From the NCBI GenBank assembly GCA_024434115.1, contig QMIT01000010.1, forward strand, positions 124,001 to 188,000: 64,000 nucleotides of DNA, read 5' to 3'. Made by a program: the position numbers and the translations under genes. Of this stretch, positions 18,139 to 27,444 are shown piece by piece. The stretch is from Chloroflexota bacterium. GTDB lineage: Bacteria; Chloroflexota; Anaerolineae; Aggregatilineales; J027. Position 1 is the first letter of the stretch. Each line of letters opens with the position of its first letter. The notes beneath the pieces were generated by a model. The model was not told the origin of the DNA. It did no database searches and saw only the letters and a list, made by a program, of their open reading frames with translations.

Positions 18139-18951
18139 TTGCTTGAGTCGTTGAATATTCTCCCCAAAAAAAGTTTAGGCCAAAATTTTTTGCATGACCC
18201 CAACGCATTGGAAAAAATCGTGCAATCGGCGGAACTCCCCCCCGATGCGCTTGTGTTAGAAATTGGGCCGGGCACAGGCGCGTTGACCGCTCGGTTGGCT
18301 CAGGTGGCGCCACGGGTGGTGGCTTTTGAAACCGATGTACGGCTGCGTCCAGTTTTGGAAGCCATGCAGCAGCAGCATCCCAATCTCAAAATCGTTTGGG
18401 GCGATTTTTTGGAAGTGGATTTAGAGGGAGTTGTGGGGGACGATCCGTATTATGTGGTCGCCAATTTACCCTACTACATCACCAGTGCCATTTTGCGGAA
18501 ACTGTTGGAACATGCTAATCATCCCAAACGGATGGTCGTTACAGTTCAGCGTGAAGTGGCGGATCGCATTACGGCGAAGTCGGGTGAGATGAGCCTATTG
18601 AGTGTCAGTGTGCAGTTTTATGGCAAGCCCGAACTGGTGATGCGCCTCAATCCAGCGGTCTTTTGGCCCCGCCCCGATGTTGAATCAGCCGTTGTGCGGA
18701 TTGATACCTTTGCTCAACCACCCATAGATGTCCCCAATGATGTAACCTTTTTTAAGGTGGTGCGGGCTGGATTCGGACAAAAACGCAAGCAGTTGAAAAA
18801 TTCGCTGGCAAATGGTTTGGCACTGACCAGTGAGCAGGCCGATCAAGTGCTGGCAGGAGCGGGGATAGATGGTCGGCGGCGGGCTGAAACGCTGAATTTG
18901 GAAGAATGGGCGATTCTCACGCGCAGTTATGCTAGATTGCCTAAAAATTAG
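18139..18951 (+). CDS. rsmA: 16S rRNA dimethyladenosine methyltransferase RsmA (KsgA)
   Basis: 270 residues, normal for the family. It dimethylates two adjacent adenines near the 3' end of 16S rRNA using S-adenosylmethionine. KKSLGQNFLHD opens the protein, the SAM loop is EIGPGTGALT, and the catalytic motif IV is NLPYYIT. There is no ATG: the frame is open from 18109, with a TTG at 18139 used here and an ATT at 18121 that has the better-placed AAGGATGG ribosome-binding site. The true start is thus uncertain by six codons. Confidence 0.95.
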   Translation: MLESLNILPKKSLGQNFLHDPNALEKIVQSAELPPDALVLEIGPGTGALTARLAQVAPRVVAFETDVRLRPVLEAMQQQHPNLKIVWGDFLEVDLEGVVGDDPYYVVANLPYYITSAILRKLLEHANHPKRMVVTVQREVADRITAKSGEMSLLSVSVQFYGKPELVMRLNPAVFWPRPDVESAVVRIDTFAQPPIDVPNDVTFFKVVRAGFGQKRKQLKNSLANGLALTSEQADQVLAGAGIDGRRRAETLNLEEWAILTRSYARLPKN

Positions 18952-19754
18952 CGACTGACATAGCCCTGTGCCATAACCTCGACCTGATCTGGCTGGCCCG
19001 TCAGTGGAGTGGCTCGGATCGAAAATGAGACCTTCCCCGTGTCTGGGTCAGTTAGGGTAATTTCCTGTGAACGGAATCCACTTAATTGCCCCGACGCGGT
19101 GGTAAAAGCGGCAAGAGCGCGGATACTCTCCAACGGTTGCCCCATATCATTCACAATCTCCCCTTCAATCAAGTATTCACTGCCATTCCACGTCGTTTCA
19201 ACATTGATAACACTCAACGGCACAATCGAAGGGGGGGAATCAATGACCAATGCCTCAATGCCACGTACATCAGCATAGGTCGCCCATGATTCGGTGGGGA
19301 TTTCCGAAAAGATCACTCGATACGGTAGGCTGGTATGTCCATATAAAAGCGATAAAGCGGTTGTGGTGTCGGTGATTTGGATGGGTTGGCCTTGAGGGGT
19401 AAGCAGGTAGACGGTAATCAGGGGATTGAGCAGGGGATCATCACCCGTATTGCGAATCCAGCCGATGCAAACCAAACTTTGCACCGCCGATTCATAACAG
19501 GCCGGGGCATCAACGCCAATAAATGATGATAATTGCTGGGAAGCTCGGCGGGTAGCTACGTTCCCAAAAGGGGTCAAGGTATAGATAGGCCGAACAGGAA
19601 GTGTCGGCGGGGCAGTCGCTTGGGGAGTAAAGCCCTGCAAGGAAGGTGTGCGCGTTTGGGGTTTGGGAGTGGGAGTAGTAGATGAAAGCTGGGCACAAGC
19701 GGTTACGAGTACGCTTAACCAGCAGAACAGCCAACGCCAACCCCAGCGCCTCAT
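18948..19754 (-). CDS. Predicted lipoprotein, FxLYD-like
   Basis: 268 residues from the ATG at 19754, chosen because it starts the signal sequence MRRWGWRWLFCWLSVLVTAC, which ends in a lipobox-like VTAC. A Thr/Pro-rich stretch (TTPTPKPQTRTPS) follows, then two beta-rich parts of which the last, with NVETTWNGSEYLIEGEIVND, resembles an FxLYD-type domain. No enzyme motif is visible. It should be anchored to the outer face of the membrane. Its stop overlaps that of rsmA by 4 bases in convergent orientation. Confidence 0.7.
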   Translation of the reverse strand: MRRWGWRWLFCWLSVLVTACAQLSSTTPTPKPQTRTPSLQGFTPQATAPPTLPVRPIYTLTPFGNVATRRASQQLSSFIGVDAPACYESAVQSLVCIGWIRNTGDDPLLNPLITVYLLTPQGQPIQITDTTTALSLLYGHTSLPYRVIFSEIPTESWATYADVRGIEALVIDSPPSIVPLSVINVETTWNGSEYLIEGEIVNDMGQPLESIRALAAFTTASGQLSGFRSQEITLTDPDTGKVSFSIRATPLTGQPDQVEVMAQGYVSR

Positions 19755-19879
19755 GCTGAGACTCGCCTTTCCGAAATACAATCAACAATATGAGTTCCAC
19801 TTTTATTATAGCCCATTATGCTATGGGCGAAAGTCTGAATCACCCCATATCTGGCCCTGAATTTAGCACTCGGCTGTGC

Positions 19880-19885
19880 TACAAT
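19880..19885 (+). promoter_or_regulatory. -10 box of the RNase P RNA gene
   Basis: TACAAT lies 10 bases before the first paired base of RNase P RNA. A weak -35 (CTGAAT, 19857-19862) is 17 bases upstream. Confidence 0.55.
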
Positions 19886-19894
19886 GAATTCAAT

Positions 19895-20251
<357 letters not shown>

Positions 20252-20282
20252 ATAGCCCTTATTTTTTGAGATTTTCAGCGCA

Positions 20283-20879
20283 ATGGCCCACCCCAAATAT
20301 CGTATTCTCCGCTTTTATAAACCCTATGGCGTCCTGACGAAATTTACCGACGCTGAGGGTCGCCCTACCCTTGCCGATTATGTGGATGTACCCAACGTGT
20401 ACCCAGTAGGTCGGCTGGATATGGACAGCGAGGGCCTGCTCATCCTAACTGATTTTGGCCTGTTGAATCAGCGGCTCACTGACCCGGCCTATCGTCATCC
20501 ACGCACCTATCTGGTACAGGTGGAACGGATTCCCGATGAGGCGGTATTGGAAAAATTACGGGCGGGGGTGGTCATTGAAGGGAAAAAGACGCTGACTGCC
20601 CTTGTCGAATTATTAGACCATGAACCCGATTTACCCCCGCGTGATCCCCCTGTGCGTTATCGTAAATCCGTGCCGACAGCCTTCCTAAAAATGACGTTAT
20701 ATGAAGGGCGTAATCGGCAGGTGCGTAAGATGACAGCGGCGGTGGGGCATCCAACCCTGCGCCTCATGCGGATGAGTAGTGGGCCAATCAAATTGGAGGG
20801 ATTACAGCCGGGAGAATGGCGTGATTTGACTGAGGAAGAACGGGCAGGATTATTAAAAAGTGTGAAGTTGAAGGGATAG
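20283..20879 (+). CDS. rluE: RsuA/RluE-family rRNA pseudouridine synthase
   Basis: 198 residues, the short form without an S4 domain. It carries the family signature GRLDMDSEGLLILT with catalytic Asp46, and later GRNRQVRKM. RluE modifies 23S rRNA in the peptidyl-transferase region; the exact target uridine here is assumed from the family. It lies 31 bases after RNase P RNA and may be read from the same promoter. Its stop is 9 bases from that of the convergent WD40 gene. Confidence 0.85.
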   Translation: MAHPKYRILRFYKPYGVLTKFTDAEGRPTLADYVDVPNVYPVGRLDMDSEGLLILTDFGLLNQRLTDPAYRHPRTYLVQVERIPDEAVLEKLRAGVVIEGKKTLTALVELLDHEPDLPPRDPPVRYRKSVPTAFLKMTLYEGRNRQVRKMTAAVGHPTLRLMRMSSGPIKLEGLQPGEWRDLTEEERAGLLKSVKLKG

Positions 20880-20888
20880 GTATTCGAT

Positions 20889-22718
20889 TTATTTTGGGAC
20901 GCCCCACAACAGGATTTCCCCACTGCTATGAACCAGTTCAATGAGGAGTGTCCCTTGTGGGTTAAAGACAACGGAAGGATAGGCAGCACAGCAATAGTAT
21001 GTCCATTTCGGTTGAGGGAAATGGGCCAATTGTATCCGGCTGGCGGTGTCCCAAATGTAAATCCCATCCACTGCGTATGCCCCTGCCACTAAACGACCAT
21101 CCGGCGAAAAGGCCACCCCGGTTGCATCAATGGTATGTTGACCATCTTCAATTTGTGCCATCAGATGTTCAGGCGCATTCTCATATCGTGCAGCTTCAAA
21201 ATCCCAAAGGCGGATTGTGCCATCATCACTTGCACTTGCTAGATATTGCCCATTTGGTGAAATATCTACTGCCCCAACCGCTTTACTATAATCCCAATTC
21301 ACATAGCTCATATGGCCGAGTTCCCAATCCCATACCCGTACTGTGTTGTCAAGGCTTGCCGATACCAATAATTTTCCATCGACGCTGAAGGCTAAATCCA
21401 ATACTGCACCGCCATGCCCAGCGAAAATACGGTCAGGTCGCGTAAAGTCATTATTTTCGCCATTTGCCAGCAAGGTATCAATTTCCCAAAACCGAATTGT
21501 GCCATCTTCTATGCCAATCGCTAGAAGCGGCTCAGTGGGATGAAATACAAGGCTAGTCGCAAAATTCTGTGACACCGCTATCGAAGCCCGTTCAATATCA
21601 GTTGTAGCATCCCATAAATTGCAGATTGACCAATGCCCTATACTGTTCCGACAGTCTGCCAGCCATTTGCCGTCAGTGCTATAGGCCAACTTTGTTACCC
21701 ACGCCTCGCCCCATTCGTTGGGGGGATTGTCTTCTATAAAAGTTTGACCTAGATCAGATAAATTCCAGCGCCGAATATTATAATTACTGCCCCCCACCGC
21801 AATTTCTTGCCCGTTGGGATGAATGGCAAAACCACCCCAAGCATCAAAACCCACAAATGTTCGCTCTGCTAAAAGTATGGCCTCTGCTCCGCTAATATCC
21901 CAGATCGCAAATGGGGATTGAATGCTAGGGCTAGACGGTAGACGATAAAGGGCAATATTATGCCCGTCTGGGCTAATTGTATTGTCCTCTATATGCTCAA
22001 TAAGCAGTTCCTCTTGACCTGTTAAGGGATTCCATCGCCACAGGGTATTGTCCGATTTGATATACAAAAAGCCGCTGTCCACAAAACGTGGGACAAAAGG
22101 ATTCATTGAATAGGAAAAAGGCGAAAAGCGATCAATACCTATCACCTCCGCTACTACCGACGAAGTGGTCGTTTCGACAATTTGGTAGGTAATATTGCAT
22201 TGATAGCATTTATCCTCATATTTGGTGGGGCTTGGGGGGATTTCATTGACCCGATAGCCTCCATCAGGGCTAGTGGTCGTCCATTCTCCTAGAGGAGGTG
22301 GCTCTGGTGTGGGAGGATTGGTAGGTGAGGGAACAGGATAGGTACATTGTAAGGTTTCTAAATCTACCAGCGAGGTTTCGCCCAAAACATTATTGGCAAA
22401 AAAAGCGGTGCCATCGCTGGTAAACCCTAAAACATGGCTGAGGTCTGGTTGATAGATTGGGGCAGGCAAATTCCGCAAATCATAAATCCATAACCCTGCG
22501 GTGGTTCCCACAATGACTGTTTGACTGTCTAGCGACCACATAGGCCACGGGAATGAGCCATCACCCAGACTTCCAAGATATTCAATCCGACTAATATTTT
22601 CAGGTGTGATCACTTCTAAATCTGGTAATGTCCAGTTGGTTGAATTGTCTTGCCCATGAATGGATGTACCAGAGAGCAGGGTAAACAAGAGCACACCGAA
22701 GCAAACGATCCGTCGCAT
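20889..22718 (-). CDS. Exported WD40-repeat protein
   Basis: 609 residues. It starts with a signal sequence (MRRIVCFGVLLFTLLSGTS) and then consists of WD40 blades; clear ones are VLDLAFSVDGKLLVSASLDN followed by TVRVWDWE, then AVDISPNGQYLASASDDG, TIRLWDFE and GVAFSPDGRLVAGAY. At least seven are plausible, enough for one or two propellers. Cysteines near CYQCNITYQ may pair after export. No catalytic domain is fused, so it is probably a binding platform outside the membrane. A ribosome-binding site AGGGT lies upstream of the ATG. Confidence 0.85.
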   Translation of the reverse strand: MRRIVCFGVLLFTLLSGTSIHGQDNSTNWTLPDLEVITPENISRIEYLGSLGDGSFPWPMWSLDSQTVIVGTTAGLWIYDLRNLPAPIYQPDLSHVLGFTSDGTAFFANNVLGETSLVDLETLQCTYPVPSPTNPPTPEPPPLGEWTTTSPDGGYRVNEIPPSPTKYEDKCYQCNITYQIVETTTSSVVAEVIGIDRFSPFSYSMNPFVPRFVDSGFLYIKSDNTLWRWNPLTGQEELLIEHIEDNTISPDGHNIALYRLPSSPSIQSPFAIWDISGAEAILLAERTFVGFDAWGGFAIHPNGQEIAVGGSNYNIRRWNLSDLGQTFIEDNPPNEWGEAWVTKLAYSTDGKWLADCRNSIGHWSICNLWDATTDIERASIAVSQNFATSLVFHPTEPLLAIGIEDGTIRFWEIDTLLANGENNDFTRPDRIFAGHGGAVLDLAFSVDGKLLVSASLDNTVRVWDWELGHMSYVNWDYSKAVGAVDISPNGQYLASASDDGTIRLWDFEAARYENAPEHLMAQIEDGQHTIDATGVAFSPDGRLVAGAYAVDGIYIWDTASRIQLAHFPQPKWTYYCCAAYPSVVFNPQGTLLIELVHSSGEILLWGVPK

Positions 22719-22749
22719 TTTTATTCACCCTACCCTTTTAGTTACTCAT

Positions 22750-24609
22750 TTATTCCGCCGCCCATGTCCATTCTTGCAGAGTACGGAAACGATCTGCGGG
22801 AGTGGTAATGAAACCAACCTGTACATTTTCGAGGCGGTCATCAGTCACATAGCTGTAGACCGGATAGTATAGGGTCAGGGCCGGAGCACGTTCCACAAAT
22901 AAGCGCTGAAATTCCTTGTACAGATACACCCGATTGATGCCGACTGTTTCGCGGCGGGCTTGTTGCAGCAATTCGCTCAAGCGTAAATCGCGCATCGCCC
23001 CATAATTTTGTCCATCCTCGGCCTGTCCCACATGCCAAAAGGTATAGGGGTCGGGGTCGGCATAGGGCGCAAAACTGAATTCGACAATCGCTGTATCAAA
23101 GTCTCCATCCTCCAACCGTTGGCGCAAGGTAGCCCGATCAACAGCCTCAACTGTCACCGTAAAATTGAGAGCAGCCCATTGGGTCGCTAAATCTTGGGCT
23201 AGAGCCGTCAGCACGGGGTCGTCGAATACCAAAATGGTGAAACTACGCCGCACAGGTTCAGGCGTTGCCGAGGGTTCAGGTGTGGCGCTTGGCGTGGCAT
23301 CAGGCGGGGCAGTTTCTGGTGTGGGTTCTGCGCCTGTTTCGGTGGGGGTTGGTTCGGGCGTGCTAGGTGATTCAAAGGATACGGTATCCAGCAAAGCATT
23401 GGCAGCATTGACATCGGGAGAGGGATAAACGGCATTGGGGTCATAGGCCCACGAACCCGGTATCAATGGGCTATTGGCAGGAATGACCTTAATACCCAAG
23501 GTGCGCTGTACGGCCCCCATGCGATCAATGCCATAGGCGAAGGCTTGGCGCAGACGTTGGTCACGAACATAGCGGATGCCGTCCCGATTCCAGTTGTAAA
23601 TCAACACCCCTACTGCTGGCAGCGTTGTGTTATAGACGGCGAGATGGGGCAGGCCGCGCAAGCTGGCGAGTTTATCCGTATCCATTTGCCCAATACTATT
23701 GACTTCGCCCTGCACATAGGCCGCAATCGCCTGATCTATGGTGTCGTAGGTATAAAATACAATCCGGTCAATCGAGTAGCCCGTTTGACCTTCGGGGCGT
23801 TGGCGGTAAGTTGGCGCGACTCGCAAGCTGATCCCGGCAATCTGCCCATTAATGGAATAGAACGTTTCCAATTGATAGGGGCCTGTGCCAATCGGGTTTA
23901 TTTGATTGATGGGGTGTTTGTCCAAATCTTTGATGGGATAGCCTTGTAGAGCATGGAATGGCAGAATCCCCATGCGAAGTTGTTCGGGGAAGGACGCCAG
24001 TGGTTGTACCAAGCGGAATCGCATGGTGTAATCGTCAATCACCGCGACCTCAACCGTTTTCCAAAATTCGGCAAGGCTGGCGTTGCCCTGAAAGTCGGGG
24101 TCACGGATGGCATCAATCGTATAGCGCACATCAGCACTGGTGAATGGAACCCCATCCTGCCACAGCACGTCCCGCCGAATTGCGACGATATATTCCAAGC
24201 CATCTTTGGAGACTTCCCATCGTTCGGCTAAATCTGGCACAACTTCCCCATATTGATTGATGGTCGTCAGTCCTTCAAAAATCAGCGAGGTGATGTCGCG
24301 GTCAACAGGGTTAAATTCAGCATACAGCGGATTAATCTTGCTGATTCTGCCAACGAGTGCCTCCGTTAATTGACCGGGGACAGGCTTTGGCAAGGTTTCC
24401 CCCGGCTGGATTTCCACGGTTGGGATAGCCGTCGGTTCAACAATTTCTAGGGTTGGGCTGGGAGTGATTTGGGGTAGTTGACTGACAGGGGTTTCGTCAG
24501 TGGAATCATCCGTAGTGTCATCGCTGGCAAGTTGGGTATAGAGAGCCGCCATCAAGAGCATAACGGCAAAGAGCAGGGCAAGCAAAGGCCAGCGTAAGGC
24601 TTTCCACAT
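22750..24609 (-). CDS. ABC transporter substrate-binding protein, family 5
   Basis: 619 residues with an N-terminal signal or anchor (about 5-28) and a short Thr/Pro spacer. The SBP_bac_5 (peptide/nickel/oligopeptide) fold is shown by YAEFNPVDRDITSLIFEGLT, YIVAIRRDVLWQDG, and LRQAFAYGIDR. A Pro/Thr/Glu-rich insert (TPEPTPTETG and following) interrupts the second lobe around residues 405-440, which is unusual for the family. No permease or ATPase gene adjoins it, so it must share a transporter encoded elsewhere. AAGGA precedes the ATG at normal spacing. It follows secG, with a terminator in between. Confidence 0.88.
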   Translation of the reverse strand: MWKALRWPLLALLFAVMLLMAALYTQLASDDTTDDSTDETPVSQLPQITPSPTLEIVEPTAIPTVEIQPGETLPKPVPGQLTEALVGRISKINPLYAEFNPVDRDITSLIFEGLTTINQYGEVVPDLAERWEVSKDGLEYIVAIRRDVLWQDGVPFTSADVRYTIDAIRDPDFQGNASLAEFWKTVEVAVIDDYTMRFRLVQPLASFPEQLRMGILPFHALQGYPIKDLDKHPINQINPIGTGPYQLETFYSINGQIAGISLRVAPTYRQRPEGQTGYSIDRIVFYTYDTIDQAIAAYVQGEVNSIGQMDTDKLASLRGLPHLAVYNTTLPAVGVLIYNWNRDGIRYVRDQRLRQAFAYGIDRMGAVQRTLGIKVIPANSPLIPGSWAYDPNAVYPSPDVNAANALLDTVSFESPSTPEPTPTETGAEPTPETAPPDATPSATPEPSATPEPVRRSFTILVFDDPVLTALAQDLATQWAALNFTVTVEAVDRATLRQRLEDGDFDTAIVEFSFAPYADPDPYTFWHVGQAEDGQNYGAMRDLRLSELLQQARRETVGINRVYLYKEFQRLFVERAPALTLYYPVYSYVTDDRLENVQVGFITTPADRFRTLQEWTWAAE

Positions 24610-24634
24610 AGGTGTAATCCTTTTTTACAAACAC

Positions 24635-24668
24635 AAAAGGGGCAGTCTTGCACCATGCAAAACGCCCC
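24635..24668 (-). terminator. Probable terminator after secG
   Basis: Read on the minus strand, a GGGGC/GCCCC stem with an internal loop and an inner TTGCA/TGCAA stem is followed by CCTTTTGTGTTTG. The U-tract is imperfect. Confidence 0.55.
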
Positions 24669-24708
24669 CGCTATTCAATACATAGGCTTAAGCTGCGTCT
24701 CCGCAGAT

Positions 24709-24942
24709 TTATTGCACCAGTAGTTGTAGGATGGAATTTACAATAAACAGAATGGACAGGACGACGGTCAGACGGAACAGCGTCAGTTCCAAACCGCGTC
24801 GAGTCTTGGTAATCGCGCCGCCAGTGTTGCCACCAAACAAACTACCGAGGCCACCTGTACCACGTGCCTGCAACAGAATCACCGCCACCAGTCCAACTGC
24901 GATGAGGACTTGAATAAATTGGAGTGCGTCTTCAATAACCAT
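24709..24942 (-). CDS. secG: Preprotein translocase subunit SecG
   Basis: 77 residues, the usual SecG size. Two hydrophobic spans (about 7-24 and 53-75) flank the conserved loop QARGTGGLGSLFGG. SecG is the small accessory subunit of the SecYEG channel and helps SecA-driven export. It is transcribed alone from a strong promoter just upstream and is followed by a terminator. Confidence 0.93.
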   Translation of the reverse strand: MVIEDALQFIQVLIAVGLVAVILLQARGTGGLGSLFGGNTGGAITKTRRGLELTLFRLTVVLSILFIVNSILQLLVQ

Positions 24943-25008
24943 GCGTGTTTTTTACCCGCTTTAATTGCTATTTCCGAAACTGCGTGGTCTTCGAACCACA
25001 GGGGGCAC

Positions 25009-25037
25009 ATTATACATCTCGCGTCGGGTTGTGTCGA
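25009..25037 (-). promoter_or_regulatory. Strong promoter of secG
   Basis: On the minus strand TCGACA (25037-25032) and a perfect TATAAT (25014-25009) are 17 bases apart. Transcription would begin near 25002, about 60 bases before the secG ATG. The leader contains a GTGGTC/GACCAC hairpin at 24984-24999. Confidence 0.75.
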
Positions 25038-25080
25038 GAGACATTCCAGTGAAAGAGAGGATGTCAGGCAAGCGTGGCAC

Positions 25081-25123
25081 AAAAAAAGGGCGGTGAATCT
25101 TATTGTTGATTTACCACCCTTTG
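25081..25123 (-). terminator. Intrinsic terminator of the CAP-domain gene
   Basis: Minus-strand reading gives AAAGGGTGGT, a loop of about 16 bases, ACCGCCCTTT and then a run of T. The ten-base stem has one G-U pair. It lies directly after the stop of the CAP-domain gene. Confidence 0.85.
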
Positions 25124-25130
25124 GGTGAAA

Positions 25131-26585
25131 CTAGTCAGATGGGCCACCGGGGACGTTATAGGGGATAAAGTCCAGTTTGCCGCGCTGTATTAAGTCGAGA
25201 TAACTTGCTACGGAAATGAGCGCCTTGCCCTGATAACTGGCGGATATATAGAAGGCATTGACCCAACATTTCAAATATGTTCCTTCGGGCATTTGCCACC
25301 CTATATGCAACCACAGTTCGTTTAGTTCGACCCCCTCACCCAATCGCGCGGCGGCATAATCTGGAATTTCGATTACTATCCCGTCTGGGAAACCAACCCG
25401 CTCATCACGTGCCCCCGGCAGACCCAAGACTGTTATAGTCGAGCCGCTAGGGATCAAGCCGAGTGAAAAGGCGGCGCTTGATGGATATTCGCGGCATTGT
25501 AGATTGCTGCTTCGATTCACGTTTACTAAGCCTGATACTTCGGTTGTCGCGGGATTAAGGCCAGAGGCATTATTGACCGTTTCTATCTTGACTTCGGGAG
25601 TAGAGGTCGGTGGGATATTGGCCTGAACGGTAGGCTGAGGCGGTGCAGGGGTGGTGGCCTCAACAACGACCACTGGTTCGGTGGGTACTAGCGTGGGGAC
25701 TTCAGCTATGGCAGGATCAGCCTCAACAACCGTGGGCGTATTGGTAACACACTCGGTTGTGATTTCTCCCGTTTCCAACATGGGGAGGGTATTGGGAATA
25801 ACAACCGTATTGGCTACAGCTTCTAGATCAACCTGCTCTACAATTTCATGGTTGTCCTCCCGCAGTACCACCGAAAACTGATAACCGATAGAGGCTGGAA
25901 TGAGTATATGGGGCTGCCACGTTTGGGGTTCAGTAATGGGCGTTCCATCCAAACTCAGCAATTGGACAGTTTCTACCGATTGTATCCACTGGCCCTTGCC
26001 ACTGGTATGGTGTTCGTTAGCTGTAAATAGGAGGCAGCGTTCGGGATCAAAAAGGGGCGGAAAAGCGTTTGGGCGGGAGCCAAATACCAAAATGATGAAA
26101 TAGCCGTATTCATGGGGTACAACGCCAACGCCAACCTCACGATAGACTGGATTTTCCATTGTAGTGCGGTGTAGATTGGATTTGCGCCAATAGTCCATGA
26201 CAAATTGGACACCACCCAGACCCGCATTTTCCCCCACCTCAATTTGTCTTGGATCAGGGCCAAAGGTGGGCCAGTTGTAGCGTAATGCCCGTTGACGCGG
26301 ATATTCACCACGAGCATCTTTGTGGAAATCATAGTTCTCCGGACGGAAGCTGAGTGATTGGATGTAATTTGCCTGATCTTCAGCCATTTTGTTAAGCGTT
26401 GCATTTAGAGCCAATGGGCTTAGGCCTAAACTCATGCGATGGGTATTCACCTCGGCCACAATTTCAAGGGCAGCCGAAGCCACATTATCGTTTGCCTGAG
26501 CTTGTATGACCGGATGTAATGGCAAAAAAACGCTTTGGCAGCTACCGACGAGGATGAGAATGAGAATAAGGCGACGCGATAGCAT
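25131..26585 (-). CDS. Exported CAP (SCP/PR1)-domain protein
   Basis: 484 residues. A signal sequence occupies about residues 1-30. A CAP domain follows (about 38-180): EIVAEVNTHRMSLGLSPL, LNKMAEDQANYIQS, GENAGLGGVQFVMDYWRKS and REVGVGVVPHEYGYFIILVFG. Bacterial CAP proteins are secreted and often of unknown activity. The middle is a Thr/Pro-rich linker (VPTLVPTEPVVVVEATTP), and the C-terminal 130 residues look like an SH3-like beta domain with paired cysteines (LQCREYPSS, YLKCWVN). GGAG lies 8 bases before the ATG. It is read with its own terminator. Confidence 0.87.
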   Translation of the reverse strand: MLSRRLILILILVGSCQSVFLPLHPVIQAQANDNVASAALEIVAEVNTHRMSLGLSPLALNATLNKMAEDQANYIQSLSFRPENYDFHKDARGEYPRQRALRYNWPTFGPDPRQIEVGENAGLGGVQFVMDYWRKSNLHRTTMENPVYREVGVGVVPHEYGYFIILVFGSRPNAFPPLFDPERCLLFTANEHHTSGKGQWIQSVETVQLLSLDGTPITEPQTWQPHILIPASIGYQFSVVLREDNHEIVEQVDLEAVANTVVIPNTLPMLETGEITTECVTNTPTVVEADPAIAEVPTLVPTEPVVVVEATTPAPPQPTVQANIPPTSTPEVKIETVNNASGLNPATTEVSGLVNVNRSSNLQCREYPSSAAFSLGLIPSGSTITVLGLPGARDERVGFPDGIVIEIPDYAAARLGEGVELNELWLHIGWQMPEGTYLKCWVNAFYISASYQGKALISVASYLDLIQRGKLDFIPYNVPGGPSD

Positions 26586-26713
26586 GACGGATGCTCCAAT
26601 AAGTTGTCAGTATCTCGTCAGTATATGAAAAATCTCTTGACTTGTCCGTGAAGAGTTTATGAAAAATGTGCGATTTTAGTATGAATACAATAGGAGTTTG
26701 GTTAGTAAATCGT

Positions 26714-27316
26714 TTACATTTCGCCCCGCCCTTGTAATGCCCGCAGGAGGGTCACAGTATCCACATATTCCAAATCGCCACCCGAAGGCAAACCCCGTGC
26801 TAGGCGGGTAATCTTGATACCCAGTGGTGCCAGTTTTTGTTTGATATACATCGCCGTCGCCTCGCCTTCCATATTGGGATTGGTGGCGATGATGACTTCC
26901 ACGATGCCCTGTGTTTGGACACGGACGACCAGTTCTTTAATCCGCAAATCATCCGGGCCGATGCCTTCTACTGGGGAAATCGCGCCATGCAGCACATGAT
27001 AGAGACCATTAAAACTGCCGGTGCGTTCGACGGCCACCACGTCGAGAGGGTCTTCAACGACAACGACGGTGGCCCGATCCCGTTTTTCGTTTTTGCAGAC
27101 CACACATGGGTCGTCTTCGGTGATGTTGTGGCAGATGGCGCAGTAGCGTGTTTTGCTTTTCAGGTCATTTAGGGCCTCGGCCAACGATAAAGTAAGGTTG
27201 TCCGGCGCACGCAGCAGATAATAAGTGAGGCGTGAGGCGGTTTTTGGTCCAATCCCCGGTAGGCGTGAAAAGGCTTCGATCAATTTGGTGACAGATGGTG
27301 GCAGAACTTGGCTCAT
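26714..27316 (-). CDS. recR: Recombination mediator RecR
   Basis: 200 residues from the ATG at 27316, the family-typical start (MSQVLPPSVTKLIEAFSRLP); an upstream ATG would add six residues. It has a helix-hairpin-helix LPGIGPKTASRL, a four-cysteine zinc site (Cys59, 62, 71, 74) and a Toprim domain with VVVEDPLDV. RecR works with RecF/RecO to load RecA on gapped DNA. dnaX and the YbaB-family gene, its frequent neighbours, are not nearby. Confidence 0.97.
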   Translation of the reverse strand: MSQVLPPSVTKLIEAFSRLPGIGPKTASRLTYYLLRAPDNLTLSLAEALNDLKSKTRYCAICHNITEDDPCVVCKNEKRDRATVVVVEDPLDVVAVERTGSFNGLYHVLHGAISPVEGIGPDDLRIKELVVRVQTQGIVEVIIATNPNMEGEATAMYIKQKLAPLGIKITRLARGLPSGGDLEYVDTVTLLRALQGRGEM

Positions 27317-27444
27317 GGTGAATTTACATTCCAAAAAGTGACGATTGTATGCTCGATTTTACCCTTGAGCCGCTAAAATCACCTTAACTTTTTCGTATTA
27401 TTTTCATCAAAATCAATCGAACAGGGTGATATGGGAGAATGCTT

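Noticed and set aside
24984-24999. GTGGTC-TTCG-AACCAC resembling a tRNA T arm
   Set aside because: No acceptor or anticodon arms surround it; it is a short hairpin in the secG leader.
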